A DNA stretch of 64,000 bases from Asterochloris sp. CNOR1 (Eukaryota; Chlorophyta; Trebouxiophyceae; Trebouxiales; Trebouxiaceae): the NCBI GenBank assembly GCA_963969365.1, contig OZ017754.1, positions 372,001-436,000 of the forward strand, written 5' to 3'. Of the stretch, positions 32,139 through 42,923 are shown piece after piece. The notes under the pieces were generated by a model, which saw nothing but the letters and a program-made list of their open reading frames with translations, searched no databases and had not been told where the DNA came from. The position numbers and the translations under genes were made by a program. Positions within the stretch are counted from its first letter, which is position 1, and every line of letters begins with the position of its first letter.

Positions 32139-33598
32139 ATGTTAGGCTGGCCCAGAATGCTGACGACATCATGGCTGAGCAGGGCACATGCAACAGTCCC
32201 CACAGCCAGGTGCTACAGCACATTGAGTCTTTCAGGAGCACCAAACCCAGCTCGGACATTGCAGAATGTGACACCTGTGCATCTCACAGAAAATGAAGTA
32301 CACATCTGGTGGCTGTTTCCCCAGCAGGTATCTGAAAGAGCGTCACTATATGAATTGTTATGTTATGTTGCAGCAGAATGCACCTTGCGAGCATGCTGCT
32401 TCAGGTTCAGGACCCCGCACTCCTTGACCTGTATGCCAGCTTGCTGTCACCTGAGGAACAGCAGCATGCGAAAGCAGCCACCTCCCAGGCTGCACGTAAG
32501 GAGCGCCTGCTTGCCAGAGCTCTGCAGCGCTCTGTGCTGTCCAGGTCAGCAGCAACCCCTGAAGCTCTTGCAGTCGAAGTGCAAGGAGTGGAAGGGAGCA
32601 ATGATTGCCTCCTGCTCTGCCATCACCATTGCTTCTGCCATCACCATTGAAAAAAGCAGCCTTCCTGTGTCCATATCTTGGCATGCAGGCTTGCTGCTCT
32701 ACAAAGCCATGCTCAGCTGGCCATTGGCTCCTGTACTGCCTTTCAGCAATCGGTACCTGCATCTGCATTGCAGGTACTGCAGTGACTGCTGGACGCCCAA
32801 CAACCTCAACTTCAAGCGTAACCCGGCCGGCAAGCCTGAGCTCTGCTGGGCAGAGGGCACCCCTGATGCACCACAGCCACTGCACTTCAACCTTTCTCAC
32901 ACCTCTACAGCCATGGGTGAGGCTGCTGCCATTCTGCTGGTGACCTTTCTGCCTGTGGCTCCGACCAACAAGCATGCCGGATGGCTGACAGAGCTGCCAG
33001 TGATGCCTGCAGGCATCGTCATTGGTGCCAACAGGCTTGTGGGCTTGGACGTGGAAGAAAGTAGCAGGCTCACGCGGCAAGACCCTCTGAAGCTTGCTCG
33101 TCGCAGATTTGCATCTGCTGAGGTGGCCCAGCTGCAAGGTGGGCAGACCATCCCGTCACTGCTTCCTGGCATGCTCCTGCTCCTGTCTTAGCCCCAGCCT
33201 GGAGAGCACTGCCACGTCTGGCTGCAGGCATTGAATATGCAGAAGAAAGGGCCAAGCGTTTTGTGCAGCTCTGGACCCTGAAAGAGGCATACGTCAAGGC
33301 TCTTGGTCGAGGAATCAGCGCATCTCCTGGCCTCAAGGGCTTCAGCATAGATATCAGTGGCAAGTCTGGCTTGAGTCAGGCCACCATTACATGCAGTTCC
33401 TGTGACACTAGCGGTCATCAGTGGCACTTTCGTCTTCTGGACCTCTCAGACAAGCATGTGGCTGCACTCTGCATCCAAACCCAACAGGAGTCAGAACACA
33501 TTGACCTTAAAATGTGGCAGGTGGTCCCAGGCATGACTGAATCCCCCCTGGCTTGCCAAGCACAGGCCTGCTCTCAAAGACCTCAGCCTCAGCTCTGA
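32139..33598 (+). CDS. 4'-phosphopantetheinyl transferase (Sfp type), probably mitochondrial
   Basis: Five exons (32139-32327, 32405-32544, 32774-32916, 33013-33138, 33228-33598) close in frame to 322 residues. The product starts with an Arg/Ser/Thr-rich acid-free stretch (MLGWPRMLTTSWLSRAH...RCYSTLS) typical of a mitochondrial presequence. Then come VHIWWLFPQQ, KPELCWAEG, LHFNLSHTS, the Mg-binding motif GLDVEESSRL, and the W-x3-KEA-x3-K signature in WTLKEAYVKALGRGISASP. These enzymes transfer the phosphopantetheine arm of CoA to acyl- or peptidyl-carrier proteins, here inferred to be mitochondrial ACP. The long C-terminus past the signature is typical of plant homologues. The gene is divergent from P4H and ends 136 bp before the convergent eIF5 stop. 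Confidence 0.92.
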
Positions 33599-33734
33599 CA
33601 ATTTCACAGCTCTCATTTACAACAGCAGGTACACTCTTGCAGTAATAGGGGACATGACAAACGGCTCAAACATGCAAGGGAGTCAGTGTTGGGAAGCAGT
33701 CCGCACAAGTATCTGTGCAATTCTTAAGGGAGCC

Positions 33735-36700
33735 TCAGTCATCGCCAGCCAGGGAATCATCATCCTCCTCAGAGTCCTCATCTTCATCTGCCTCCTACAG
33801 GTACGCAATAGCACACAGTAAGTTCCTGACTAAAGACGGGGTGCAGAGTTGTCCAGCTGGCAAGCGCTGACTGAGCACTACAACTGCAGCACAGAAGTCA
33901 TGGCAGGCGCTGCAGGGGATAGCTTGACGCCTGCAGGAGCTCAATAAGATGCACGCCCCAGGCACGCATGCAGAGAAGGCATCCTTGCTGTGTTGAGCTG
34001 CACAATGACCAGCACAATGCCGCAATTGGCCATGGCTAGGTGGGCAAGGCGCACCCCGCCTGAGCCTTCATCACCCACCTTGAGCCACTCCACAAACTTT
34101 GCGGCAGCCTCACGCACGGCCTTGGCGGTTGCAGCAGGGATGCCCAGCACCTTGCCAGCGACTGGCTTGTCAGCCCAGGCCAAAATGAGATCCTCCTCAA
34201 CAATGTCCTCGTCATACAGTGCCTTCAGGGCCTGGGAGATCTGCAGAGCAAAGCGCAGGCTCAGATGGAGGCCTGGGGCAGCATGACATTTGCCTTCAGG
34301 TGATATTGCTTTTGAGGATGTTAGAGACTGGGGACACCTGCAGCACAAGAAGGTGATTCGAAGGAAACTCGCAATGGCTGATGCGCCTTAGCAGGCTCAG
34401 AGCTGTGCAACGCCTTTAGAGTCAGGAATGCCCGCACCAGCAGCTGAGGTGTAATGAGAGCAGACACAGGCTGCAGGAGACGGGTTGAAGGGGCTGACAG
34501 CAGGCTGTGCAGCGAACTGCAGCAGCCAAGCATTGAGATTGAGGACCAGTGCTGTTCTGGACTTGTACTGGGCAGAGCTGCTCCTGGGTCAAGAGGGCAT
34601 GCTTATTTCTCAGCAGGGGCCTGCAACAGCGGGGTCCCACAGCCTGCAGTCTACATAGGCGCCCACAGCCGAAACTCAACCCAGATTGGCTGCCCTTGCA
34701 CTGGGCTCTGGTACTCGCAGGCTGTTCTGCGTGTCTGCGCCCACAACAAGCATCGGCAGGACCTTGCATGCAACGCCCCTGGTAGAGGGCACCAGACCCA
34801 GACACACCGGGCAAAGCAGGTTTCTCTATGTGAGGACACATCGGCCGCGTCTGTTGGCAATGGTGCACAGTGGCCGCCCACAAGCTCCTCCAGGTTCAGG
34901 AGACTTGCAGCATTGCCTGGCGTCATCCCTTCACACAACATGCTGAGCGCTGCATGCCCATGACCCACCTCCGCTGAGCTGTTGTGCATGGTGGCCGCCA
35001 GAATGGTCTACAAAGGACAGCATCAGTGCAACGCTGCCTACATTCAGCATTTGACACAGCATGGCCAGTGTTGCAGTGCCATTTTACCAGCTTTGCCAGG
35101 CGGTGCACACAAGGTGCACCAGCAGCAGCGCAGTGCTGCCACACTCGACGCGTCCGCAAGGCATGCCCAGTGCTGCTTAGTTGAACACCCACCTCTCCCA
35201 GGCGGTGGGGTGCAGTCACGCCCACAAGGTACTCCAGGGCCAGCAGCTGCGCGATCTGGCTGGTGTTGTCGTCGCCCACGGCCTGCAGGATGAGCTTGCG
35301 CTTGGCCACCTGCACGCCCAGGCGGGTCTCCTCGTCCTCTGCAAATAGGGCCTGCAGGCAGTTGGGGGGAAGCGATCTGAGGTGAGCTGCTGATGAGTGT
35401 GAATGACTGCAAACATGGTTTCGCCCTTGCATAGGCCTGCCTGCATGGAGAGCGCCAATGCTGCCCTGACGTTGCAGAGATGTGCTCAAAGCTGTGAGCA
35501 TGGGTAGGAGCATGAGAGCACTGCAGGCACATTCAGCCGGGCCTGCTCATGTTCAGCAAGGAGGGCCTGCAGGGGGAAGAGAGGATAGCTGGCCAGAGCA
35601 GGTGCGGGTAAAGCTTTGTGAGGCTGCCTCGGCTGCGAAGGCAAGTGCTAGCAAGCCTGGGTGCAGAGCCAGCCGCGCAACAGCAGCAGGTGCCTGGTCA
35701 GTCTGCAGTCAGTCGATCAATGCATGAGGATGCGCGAGTTAACGCCAGCTGCACCAGCAGAGAGGAGGCTCATGTCAGGCCAGCCAATCACAAGTGCAGC
35801 CAACACGGCACCCACCAGGTAATACACCACCTTGGCAGCGCTGCCAATGCATTCACTGCCTGAGTCAGAGACCAGCAGGCCACTGACAAGCTGTGGCACA
35901 TGGGGCACCCGCGTTTCATCCCATGCGCCCTCAGACTGCAGCTCTGTCACCAGCAGCAGCACCAGGCACCTGCCATAGCAAACACGATGACCAACCCACA
36001 ACTTCCGGACAGGGGGCACCGACCTGATAGAGCACCTGCAGCAGCTCCGTGAGCCCACCCCCCATCTGCTGCTCAAGAACCAGCAGCATCCCCTGGCTTC
36101 ACATCAGAAAGTGGCTTCATGAGCATCTCATGCAGAATTGACGTCGCGCTAGCAGCACAGACTCCACCGCTGAGCAGCCACACACCTGGCTGCAATCATG
36201 GCATACATGACCACCAACCACCAGCCTGTGGCAGGGGCACCCACCTCGTACAGCACCCTCATCATCCCAAATGACCACCAACCACCAGTCTGCAGCAGGG
36301 GGACCCACCTCGTACAGCACCCGCATCATCCCTGCGGGCCCGCCCTCAATCTGCAGCCCCCGCAGGGCCTCAGACACCTTGCCCGCGCTCTTTGTCTTGG
36401 CCAGCACCTTGCGCATGGCGTCCACAGCCTCGGCTGTGGCCGCGCTGGTGCCGTTTGAGGCTGTGCCATTGGCCTTCGCAGCCTCAGCAGCCGCTCGTTC
36501 CTCCTCCTCCTACAGGGCAGCACTTGAGGCTGAAGATTGGAATGCTCTTGAGCTTTGGCAGGCTGAGCTATCATGCAGGTGCCAGATACAGGCCCCAAGC
36601 AGGCAGCAGATTGTCCAATTCAGCAGCATTGGAGGGCCCACAGCGGTAAGGCGCAGGCTGACAGTCAGAGCTCTGCAGAGGGGTGTACAGCCTAGACTGC

Positions 36701-39700
36701 AGAGTGTTAGCGATGGCACAGCACATCCAGCCCTGGTGGCAATAGCCTGCCCGCAAGTAAGGTGCCTCCAGAATCCATGAGGTCCCGATCAGCCTGCTCC
36801 AGGGCAGCTACCACACAATGACAGGCCGATCCCCGACTCAACACACATGCCGGGCAAAGTGCAAGCGCTCCCTAGGCCGCGCTTGCGCCACAACAGCAAA
36901 AGAAGCTCACATGCATCCTGCTTGCGGCGGCAGCGGCCTGCCTGTCAGGCCAGCACCGCACCTCTGCCCCATCTGAGTTGCAAATATAAATAACATGATA
37001 GATGATATGCAGCCCCAGGCCAGTGGCATCCCAGGCAGCTCACTGACAATGCAAAGGGCCACTGCATCTCTGCTGTGTGAAGAGCACCCCCGGCCTGATT
37101 GTTGACATCAGCCCTGTCTGCTGTCATACATCAACGCACGTAAGACTGCACTCACACCTGAAGACACAACACGGGCATCTCGGCCATTGCAGCAGCCTCC
37201 CCAGCAGCCTCCGGGTTGATTGCTGCGTCACAATGGTTCTCAATTGATGTCCCTGTCACACAAAACACACCTTGACCTTTGCAGCAGCAGCCTCCTCGTC
37301 AGCCCGGCGCTGCGCCTCGGCCTCATCCGCCTCGCGCTGCCGCTGCTCCTCCTTCTCGCGCTTGCGCTCCTCCTTCTCGCGCTTGCGCTGCTCAGCCTGC
37401 TCAGCCTCAATGTTGCCCTGCAAATGCGGAGGTGAAGTTGATATACTGAGCCTTCAGAGACTACCACAGCCTCGGCTCGGCCAGCATAACGGGGCTGGCA
37501 CCTTGGAACAGAACCACTCAAGAACATCCCACACTTAGACTGATGCCCTACATCAGCGCAGAGAAACCTTGCAACTGGAGTGATCACCCAGAGGCCCACC
37601 TGCAGGCAGACAAAGCAACAGCGCAACCCAGACCTAAGGGGGTCAAGCCGCCCCTTGGAAGTCTGAGGAACTCAGCTTCAGCAAGAGCTCCATTGTGTGG
37701 ATGGGTTCAGCTGCAGCTCTGTGCTGCAACCCCCAAACCTGTTGCCCACTAATTCAACAGCAGTTGCTGCTCGCCTGGGCGGCCATGTCAGCCGCTGACA
37801 GATGTTGCTGAGCTGCTCCTCACAGAGGAACATTGTGCGCTGATGCAGTTTCTCAGAAAATCTTAGCCTCTTTCCCAAACCCTGACCTCCCAACTCCATC
37901 CCAGGTCAGAACTGGTCCCCTCTTGATGTTCTGCTGCCAACTGCTCTCCCAAGACCCGCCTGAGTTGACCTGCTGGCCATGACATTGCCAAGCTGCTCCT
38001 CTGCATGCAGCAGATGTGTGGGCCAGTCATCCAGATCACTGTGTCCTCTCCCAACACTGACTGCCGACCTGCGTGACCATGCCGGCCATGGCGTCGCTCA
38101 GCTGCTCCTCGGCACGCTTCCTAGCAGCGGCGGCGCTGGTGTCGGTCATCCAGACCACCTCCTTCCCTCCTCCGTTGTTGCCGCCCTCATCATCGTCGTC
38201 ATCCTCGTCATCCCCATTCTTGCCACCGTCACCGCTCTTCTTCTTCGAATCTTTCTCCCTGCAAGCAGAGGGTGTGGTCACAGAGCAGGCCGTGGCTTGT
38301 AGTTGTTTCTATGAGGCTTTGCCTCTGCTTGGGGGCCACACCTTCTATGGCACACCCAGTCATGCAGCTCAACCCCTGAATCATGGGGTGCAAAATACGC
38401 TGCAGCTCACTTTTTGCGCCGCCGCTTCTCCTCCTTGTCCAGGTTGTCCCCTGCCGCCTCCTTCAGCCGCTCCTGCTCCATCTTCTTCATCCTGTAGGCA
38501 GGAGCAGCTGGAAAGCTTGAAGAAGCTCTTTGGACGCTGCTGTCCGCATTGTAAGGGAGAACATGCAGCAGGTTGACCACGGGTCAATGCACTGCAAGCC
38601 AATGCCGTGTAGGGGTGCTGCAGAGCAAGGAAACGCCCAAGCTGCAAACAGTGGGTAAGGTAAAACGCTGCTCTCGTGCTGACAGCATGCTTGCAGTGCC
38701 TGTGGCAGGTGCCTTCAGACAAGCAGGGAAGTGCCTGTCAGATGGCAGGCTACTTGGATGCTCATGAGCAAGCACAGCCACAGCAGCACTTGCAGTGTCA
38801 CCCTCTCTGCTGCCAGCACCACAGCCCCCACAAAGCCCCCGTCCTCTGTGCTGCAACAGGCCCCCAGGAGCCCCCAGCCCGTAGCAAAGGGCTGCATCGT
38901 CATGCTGCAGATCTCAAGCACCCAGCGCCACACCTCACCCAGCGCCATACCTCTCCCCAGCTTTACTTAATAGCCCCAGCCTCCAGCCAGCATCCTGCCA
39001 GGATCCAACAAAGCACCCAAATCAGCAGCTCAAGCTTTTTTGGCCATGCTCAAGGGCTACGACCGCAAACATTGCCTGCCTGATTCCAGCAAATTATCCA
39101 GGCCAGCAGCTCACTTCTTCTCAGCCTTGCTCATCTTCTCCTCAGGTGGGTTCTTGAGGATGAAAGTGTTCAGCTTGTGACGGGCGTCCACATCGGACAC
39201 AAAGCCACACGCCTTGCACTTGAGCAGGATGTTCTCCCGCTTGACCTTGACCTGCACATCGGAAAACCTTTCGTTGAAAGAGGTCTCAGGGTGGACACGA
39301 GGGGCCAGCAGAGGCCCTGACCAGCACAGAGTGGGGTAGCTGAGTATGAGTAAGACAGCTTCTGGGGAACATCCAGGGTCAGGCCAGATCTCGGAGCAGC
39401 GCTGACAAAACCCGCAAGCAGCTGCTCTGAAGGCTGCGTGTGTGTGACATGGTGAACAGCCACAGGCTGGCAGTGAGCTGCTGTTATCCTGCCACATGCG
39501 CTGCAGGCAATCAGTGAGGGCACCAATCCATGCCTTGCATGTGTGGAAGGAAGGCTGAAACCCACCCACATCTCAGCCGTACAGGCTCTAACAGTACTGC
39601 ACTCAGGTGCAGCTCGACTGTGACCCAGATGTCCAACTGACCTGACCTGCATCGTGATCTGCGGACCCAGAGCACAGCGCTGCGCAAGCTGTTGCCCAGT

Positions 39701-40935
39701 GGCCCTCACACCTTTTGATGGAGGCCCCAGAAGGTAAGTGAGAGTCCTCACCTGCGTCTCGGGGTTGCGGCAGGCATAGCACTGCACGTAGGTGTTGATG
39801 AACACCTCCAGCAGCTTGGACAGCACGCCTGAGTCGTGAGCGCCATTGACAATAGAGGTCCCTGAGCTCTTGTCGTACTTGGTCACCGCCCCCAGCTCAT
39901 TCCCAAAGAACTTGATGATGTCTGCGCAAGGGGCAAAGAGGGTCTGTCAGAGCAACGATGCAGTGCAGGGATCCAGGGCCCAGCTCATGAACAGCTCATC
40001 ATGCCTGCAAGAGACCAAGGTCAGGACTTGTGCAGGAGTGTAGGGCTTTTGCAGTAATGTGGTGACTGCGCCCCCCACACAATTTGATCTTGTCTGCAGG
40101 GGACCATAATAGCACCATAGATTGTGGCGGTGCAGTGCCTTGTAAAGGTCGGGAATTGCGCTCCGCTTGATGATGAAACCTGATGACATCTCAGAATGTG
40201 AAGGAAGCAGCCCTGGTTCCTCCAGCACATGAATACCTTGTCATGCCTGTAGCAACTCTGCAGGACTGTGGTCACCAAGGCCAGCTCATTTGCTGACAAC
40301 TTGAATGATGTCTGCACAGGGGTAAGCCATCAGCACAACCCTGATGTGCAGTGCTAAGACAAGCAGGGTCCCATTGGGTGGAGCTGCGCTCAGAGGTGCA
40401 GTCTGCTGCTTATGGGTCATAGACGGCTGGGCACCTCTGAAGGCTCAAGACGTCATAGCAAACAAAGCTTAGCAGCCCTGGTTGTAGGGTCAAATACAGC
40501 ACCAGGCCACCAGAGCCGCGGGGGGCGCTCATGCGCACAGCAGGCTGCGCTGGCTGCTGCAGCCCAGCAGCAGCATGCAGAAGCTGCACAGTGTCACTCA
40601 CAGTCTGGGGGCCGCTCCAGCGCTTTGGCAATCTCGACATTGTTCACAACATTGGTTTTGATGCCATTCCCGCGCCCCTCGATCTGCAGCATTAGTATAT
40701 TGAGATGAAAAGGACTGCTGCTTGCTCTGCTGATGACACAAGATCAGGACTCCAGGCACTTGAGAGGAGCCATGGAGGCCGCCAGAAGCTACAGGCATGG
40801 ACACCTCGGGGGAGCGTACAGCCCTTGGGCTGTGTGAACAGGGCATCTGGCACCCACCCTAGCCTGCAGCTTAGGCATCTTGTAGCGGTAGAACTGGTCG
40901 TCTGCATTTGCTTGGCCAATGTTGATGGTTGCCAT
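33735..40935 (-). CDS. EIF5: Eukaryotic translation initiation factor 5
   Basis: Eleven exons. The start (40935) is MATINIGQANADDQFYRYKM; Arg17 in QFYRYK matches the eIF5 arginine finger that promotes GTP hydrolysis by eIF2. Then GRGNGIKTNVVNNVEIAKAL (near 40684-40604), the conserved IKFFGNELGAVTKYDKSSGT exon (39921-39751), and the zinc ribbon CYAC...CKAC (39751, 39250). Next come RHKLNTFILKNPPEEKMSK, a Lys/Glu/Asp-rich linker including DDEDDDDDEGG (38258-38069), and a charged KREKEERKREKEEQRQRE helix (37419-37272). The C-terminal HEAT-like W2 domain spans 36509 to 34079 and the acidic end EADEDEDSEEDDDSLAG closes at 33735. The estimated size of about 480-490 residues is above the common 430-450 because of the charged linker. 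It acts in cytosolic 43S scanning complexes. Confidence 0.96.
36242..36330 (-). repeat. Duplicated exon end and donor site in eIF5
   Basis: The exon end MMRVLYE with donor GTGGGT lies at 36306-36309. An almost identical block (TACGAGGTGGGTGCCCC on the minus strand, with the same CTGGTGGTTGGTGGTCAT downstream) lies 64 bases further into the intron, near 36242-36265. Use of the distal copy would add 64 bases and shift the frame. It is therefore either a silent relic or a nonproductive alternative donor. Confidence 0.7.
40035..40325 (-). repeat. Two decayed copies of the eIF5 FFGNELGAVT exon start in the adjacent intron
   Basis: The active exon edge (39868-39935, plus: GGTCACCGCC, CCAGCTCATT, CTTGATGATGTCTGCGCA) is echoed at 40268-40322 (GGTCACCAAGGCCAGCTCATT, CTTGAATGATGTCTGCACAGGGG). 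A weaker echo lies at 40060-40104 (GGTGACTGCGCCCCCCACA, TTTGATCTTGTCTGCAGGGG). The copies extend across the acceptor into intron sequence and share flanking blocks (CATGCCTG, CAGGACT). The better copy still reads ANELALVTT on the minus strand. Confidence 0.75.
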
Positions 40936-42923
40936 GCTGGGCAATTCGCTACTAGCAACTCCCGCTGCTGTTCAGGCTGTACGGTGCTCCAGTTCAAACT
41001 GCAAAGAGCAGTGTGTTAAGCTACTTGCAGAATACAAGCAGGGGTGCGTGTCTTGTGTCGTGCAGCAAGCGCGCAGCCGCCACACAAGCTGGCAGATGTG
41101 GCATTGGGCACATCAAGACAGCCTCAGCAGTCTAGAGGGCAGCCAACTGCATTGTGCAGGGAGGTACGCACGCAAGCAGCGGGCTAGGCGGATCGTATGG
41201 CACAAGGCTGCGCATCTCACCAGAAGCAAGCCGGCAGGTGTGCGGTGGGCTGTGTATGAGGTGACCTCTGCTTCTGGGGCTGCTGTGTATCACCAGGCTG
41301 AAACTCAGGACATTCAGGATGAATGTGCATATAGCTGGGCAGCGAGCAGCTCTGTGTGCACGTGGGCTCCAACGCTGGGGTCTGTGGTGGTTGTGCTCAA
41401 CTTTGCAAGAATGCCAGCAGGAGGAAAGTTTTATGGGAACTCATGGTATCTCTGGAGCTGCATGATTTGATGCGAAGGCTTGAGTGCTCTTGCATCAAAG
41501 GCCTCAGAGCTGTCTTTGGCTGAAGATATAGGGGAGTGGGACCTGGCCTGCCAGGCCAGACATCACCAGCTAACAAGCTTCAGCAAGCACCGGCTTGACA
41601 GTGTCAGTGGAACCACAGAGCTCTGAGCTGAAGCTAGTTGAGGCGGCGATATAGCAAGCACGTATGCGCTGGTGTTGAGCCTGGCATTTCTGTGATTCGC
41701 GGTGTGGCGCTGCAGATCTGTCGATGCACAGGTCAGCTTCCCCAGATGCCCTCCCAGAAGTGCACTGCAAGATGCTGGAGATTGGAGCGCTTCATTGGTG
41801 TTGCTTGGCAGACAGGTCTGCCACTGAAGAGCTCTGCACATATACTGTTTGTACTGGGGCACCCCCTTTCATGTGCTCAACAGGCTTCTGTGGCATCACT
41901 GTGGAATGCCTGGCCTTGCACTACCCTGACGCACACTTTCGATTCGCTACAGCATCGCAGCACACGTCCTGTGGTTTTGAGTTCCCGAGCAGCTCTACCA
42001 GCACATCTTGAAACTTTTACTGTCAGCAGCCCAGCCAAAGATAGAGGCTCAGCGTTGCCCACATTGGTCATTACCATAGGCATGCCAAGCAGCTTTCAGG
42101 TCCTCACTTATGAGGTCTTCAAACTCAGGCCTGTCCCAGTCAAGCAGCCATTGTTTGCCTGCGCATCTACCCCGCCAGCAACAGCAGCTTGGGGAAGCCT
42201 GCATCTCAGAACCTGTTAACGTGCTGCTTCTCATTGCCTGTAACAGTCAGAGCCTCGCTGGCGGTGTCACCTGCTGCCTGCAGGAAGAGTGGATTCTACT
42301 CTGACACCAAATGCTGCTGCTACAGCTCAGTATAGCAGCATCAGAGCTGGACAACATGCTCAGCAGCAGCTGCCAGGTCTCGGGAGGCCTGGGGTTCTGC
42401 TCACGGGAGCTGTCCTGATCACAATCTCATGCCTGATCACATCTCAATACATGCCCATCATCTGGGGAGTGGTTGCAAATCACTTCAACCCAGGGATCGC
42501 CCCCATTTGAGGCCCTCCATTCAACAGCATGATGCAGCTGCACCCAGCTTCCTCTCCCTGAGGTTCGGAGTTACGTACATGCAGGCAGGTGGCAGTCAGG
42601 TTGTCACCTAGACGGGCATGTTGTGACTGTCAGGGCTGTCCTGGACATGACCCCACACATTCAATGGCCTGTTACTCTTGATCTGGTCCTGCTGGTGTCA
42701 CCGCATCACGAATGAACCACTCTTCTCTAAGAGGAGGCCGTTGATCTCTCTGCACCAGTGGTGAAACAAACCTACCTGCATCATTGTGCTGCCGACTACA
42801 CCAACTCTGAGCAGGGAACCACAGATCAATCGAATTGCAGAAGTTTTGTCACAAGAAGATGGAGAAGCCGTTGTCAGATGGGCTGTCGTGCTGCCTTGCG
42901 TATTTGATTCCGGCCTGTGAGCA
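40936..42923. other. Two-kilobase divergent gap without a recognised gene
   Basis: This lies between the eIF5 start (minus) and the scramblase start (plus). Open stretches exist but none shows a family I recognise. Candidates are plus 41638-42219 (low-complexity-free but featureless), minus 42234-42049 with a protein-like KQWLLDWDRPEFEDLISEDL stretch, plus 42289-42510 with a hydrophobic VLLTGAVLITISCLITSQY segment, and plus 42600-42715 (HVVTVRAVLDMTPHIQW). Splice-like signals are weaker and base composition is less GC-rich than in flanking genes. It could hold promoters, a rapidly evolving gene or a gene relic. Confidence 0.3.
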
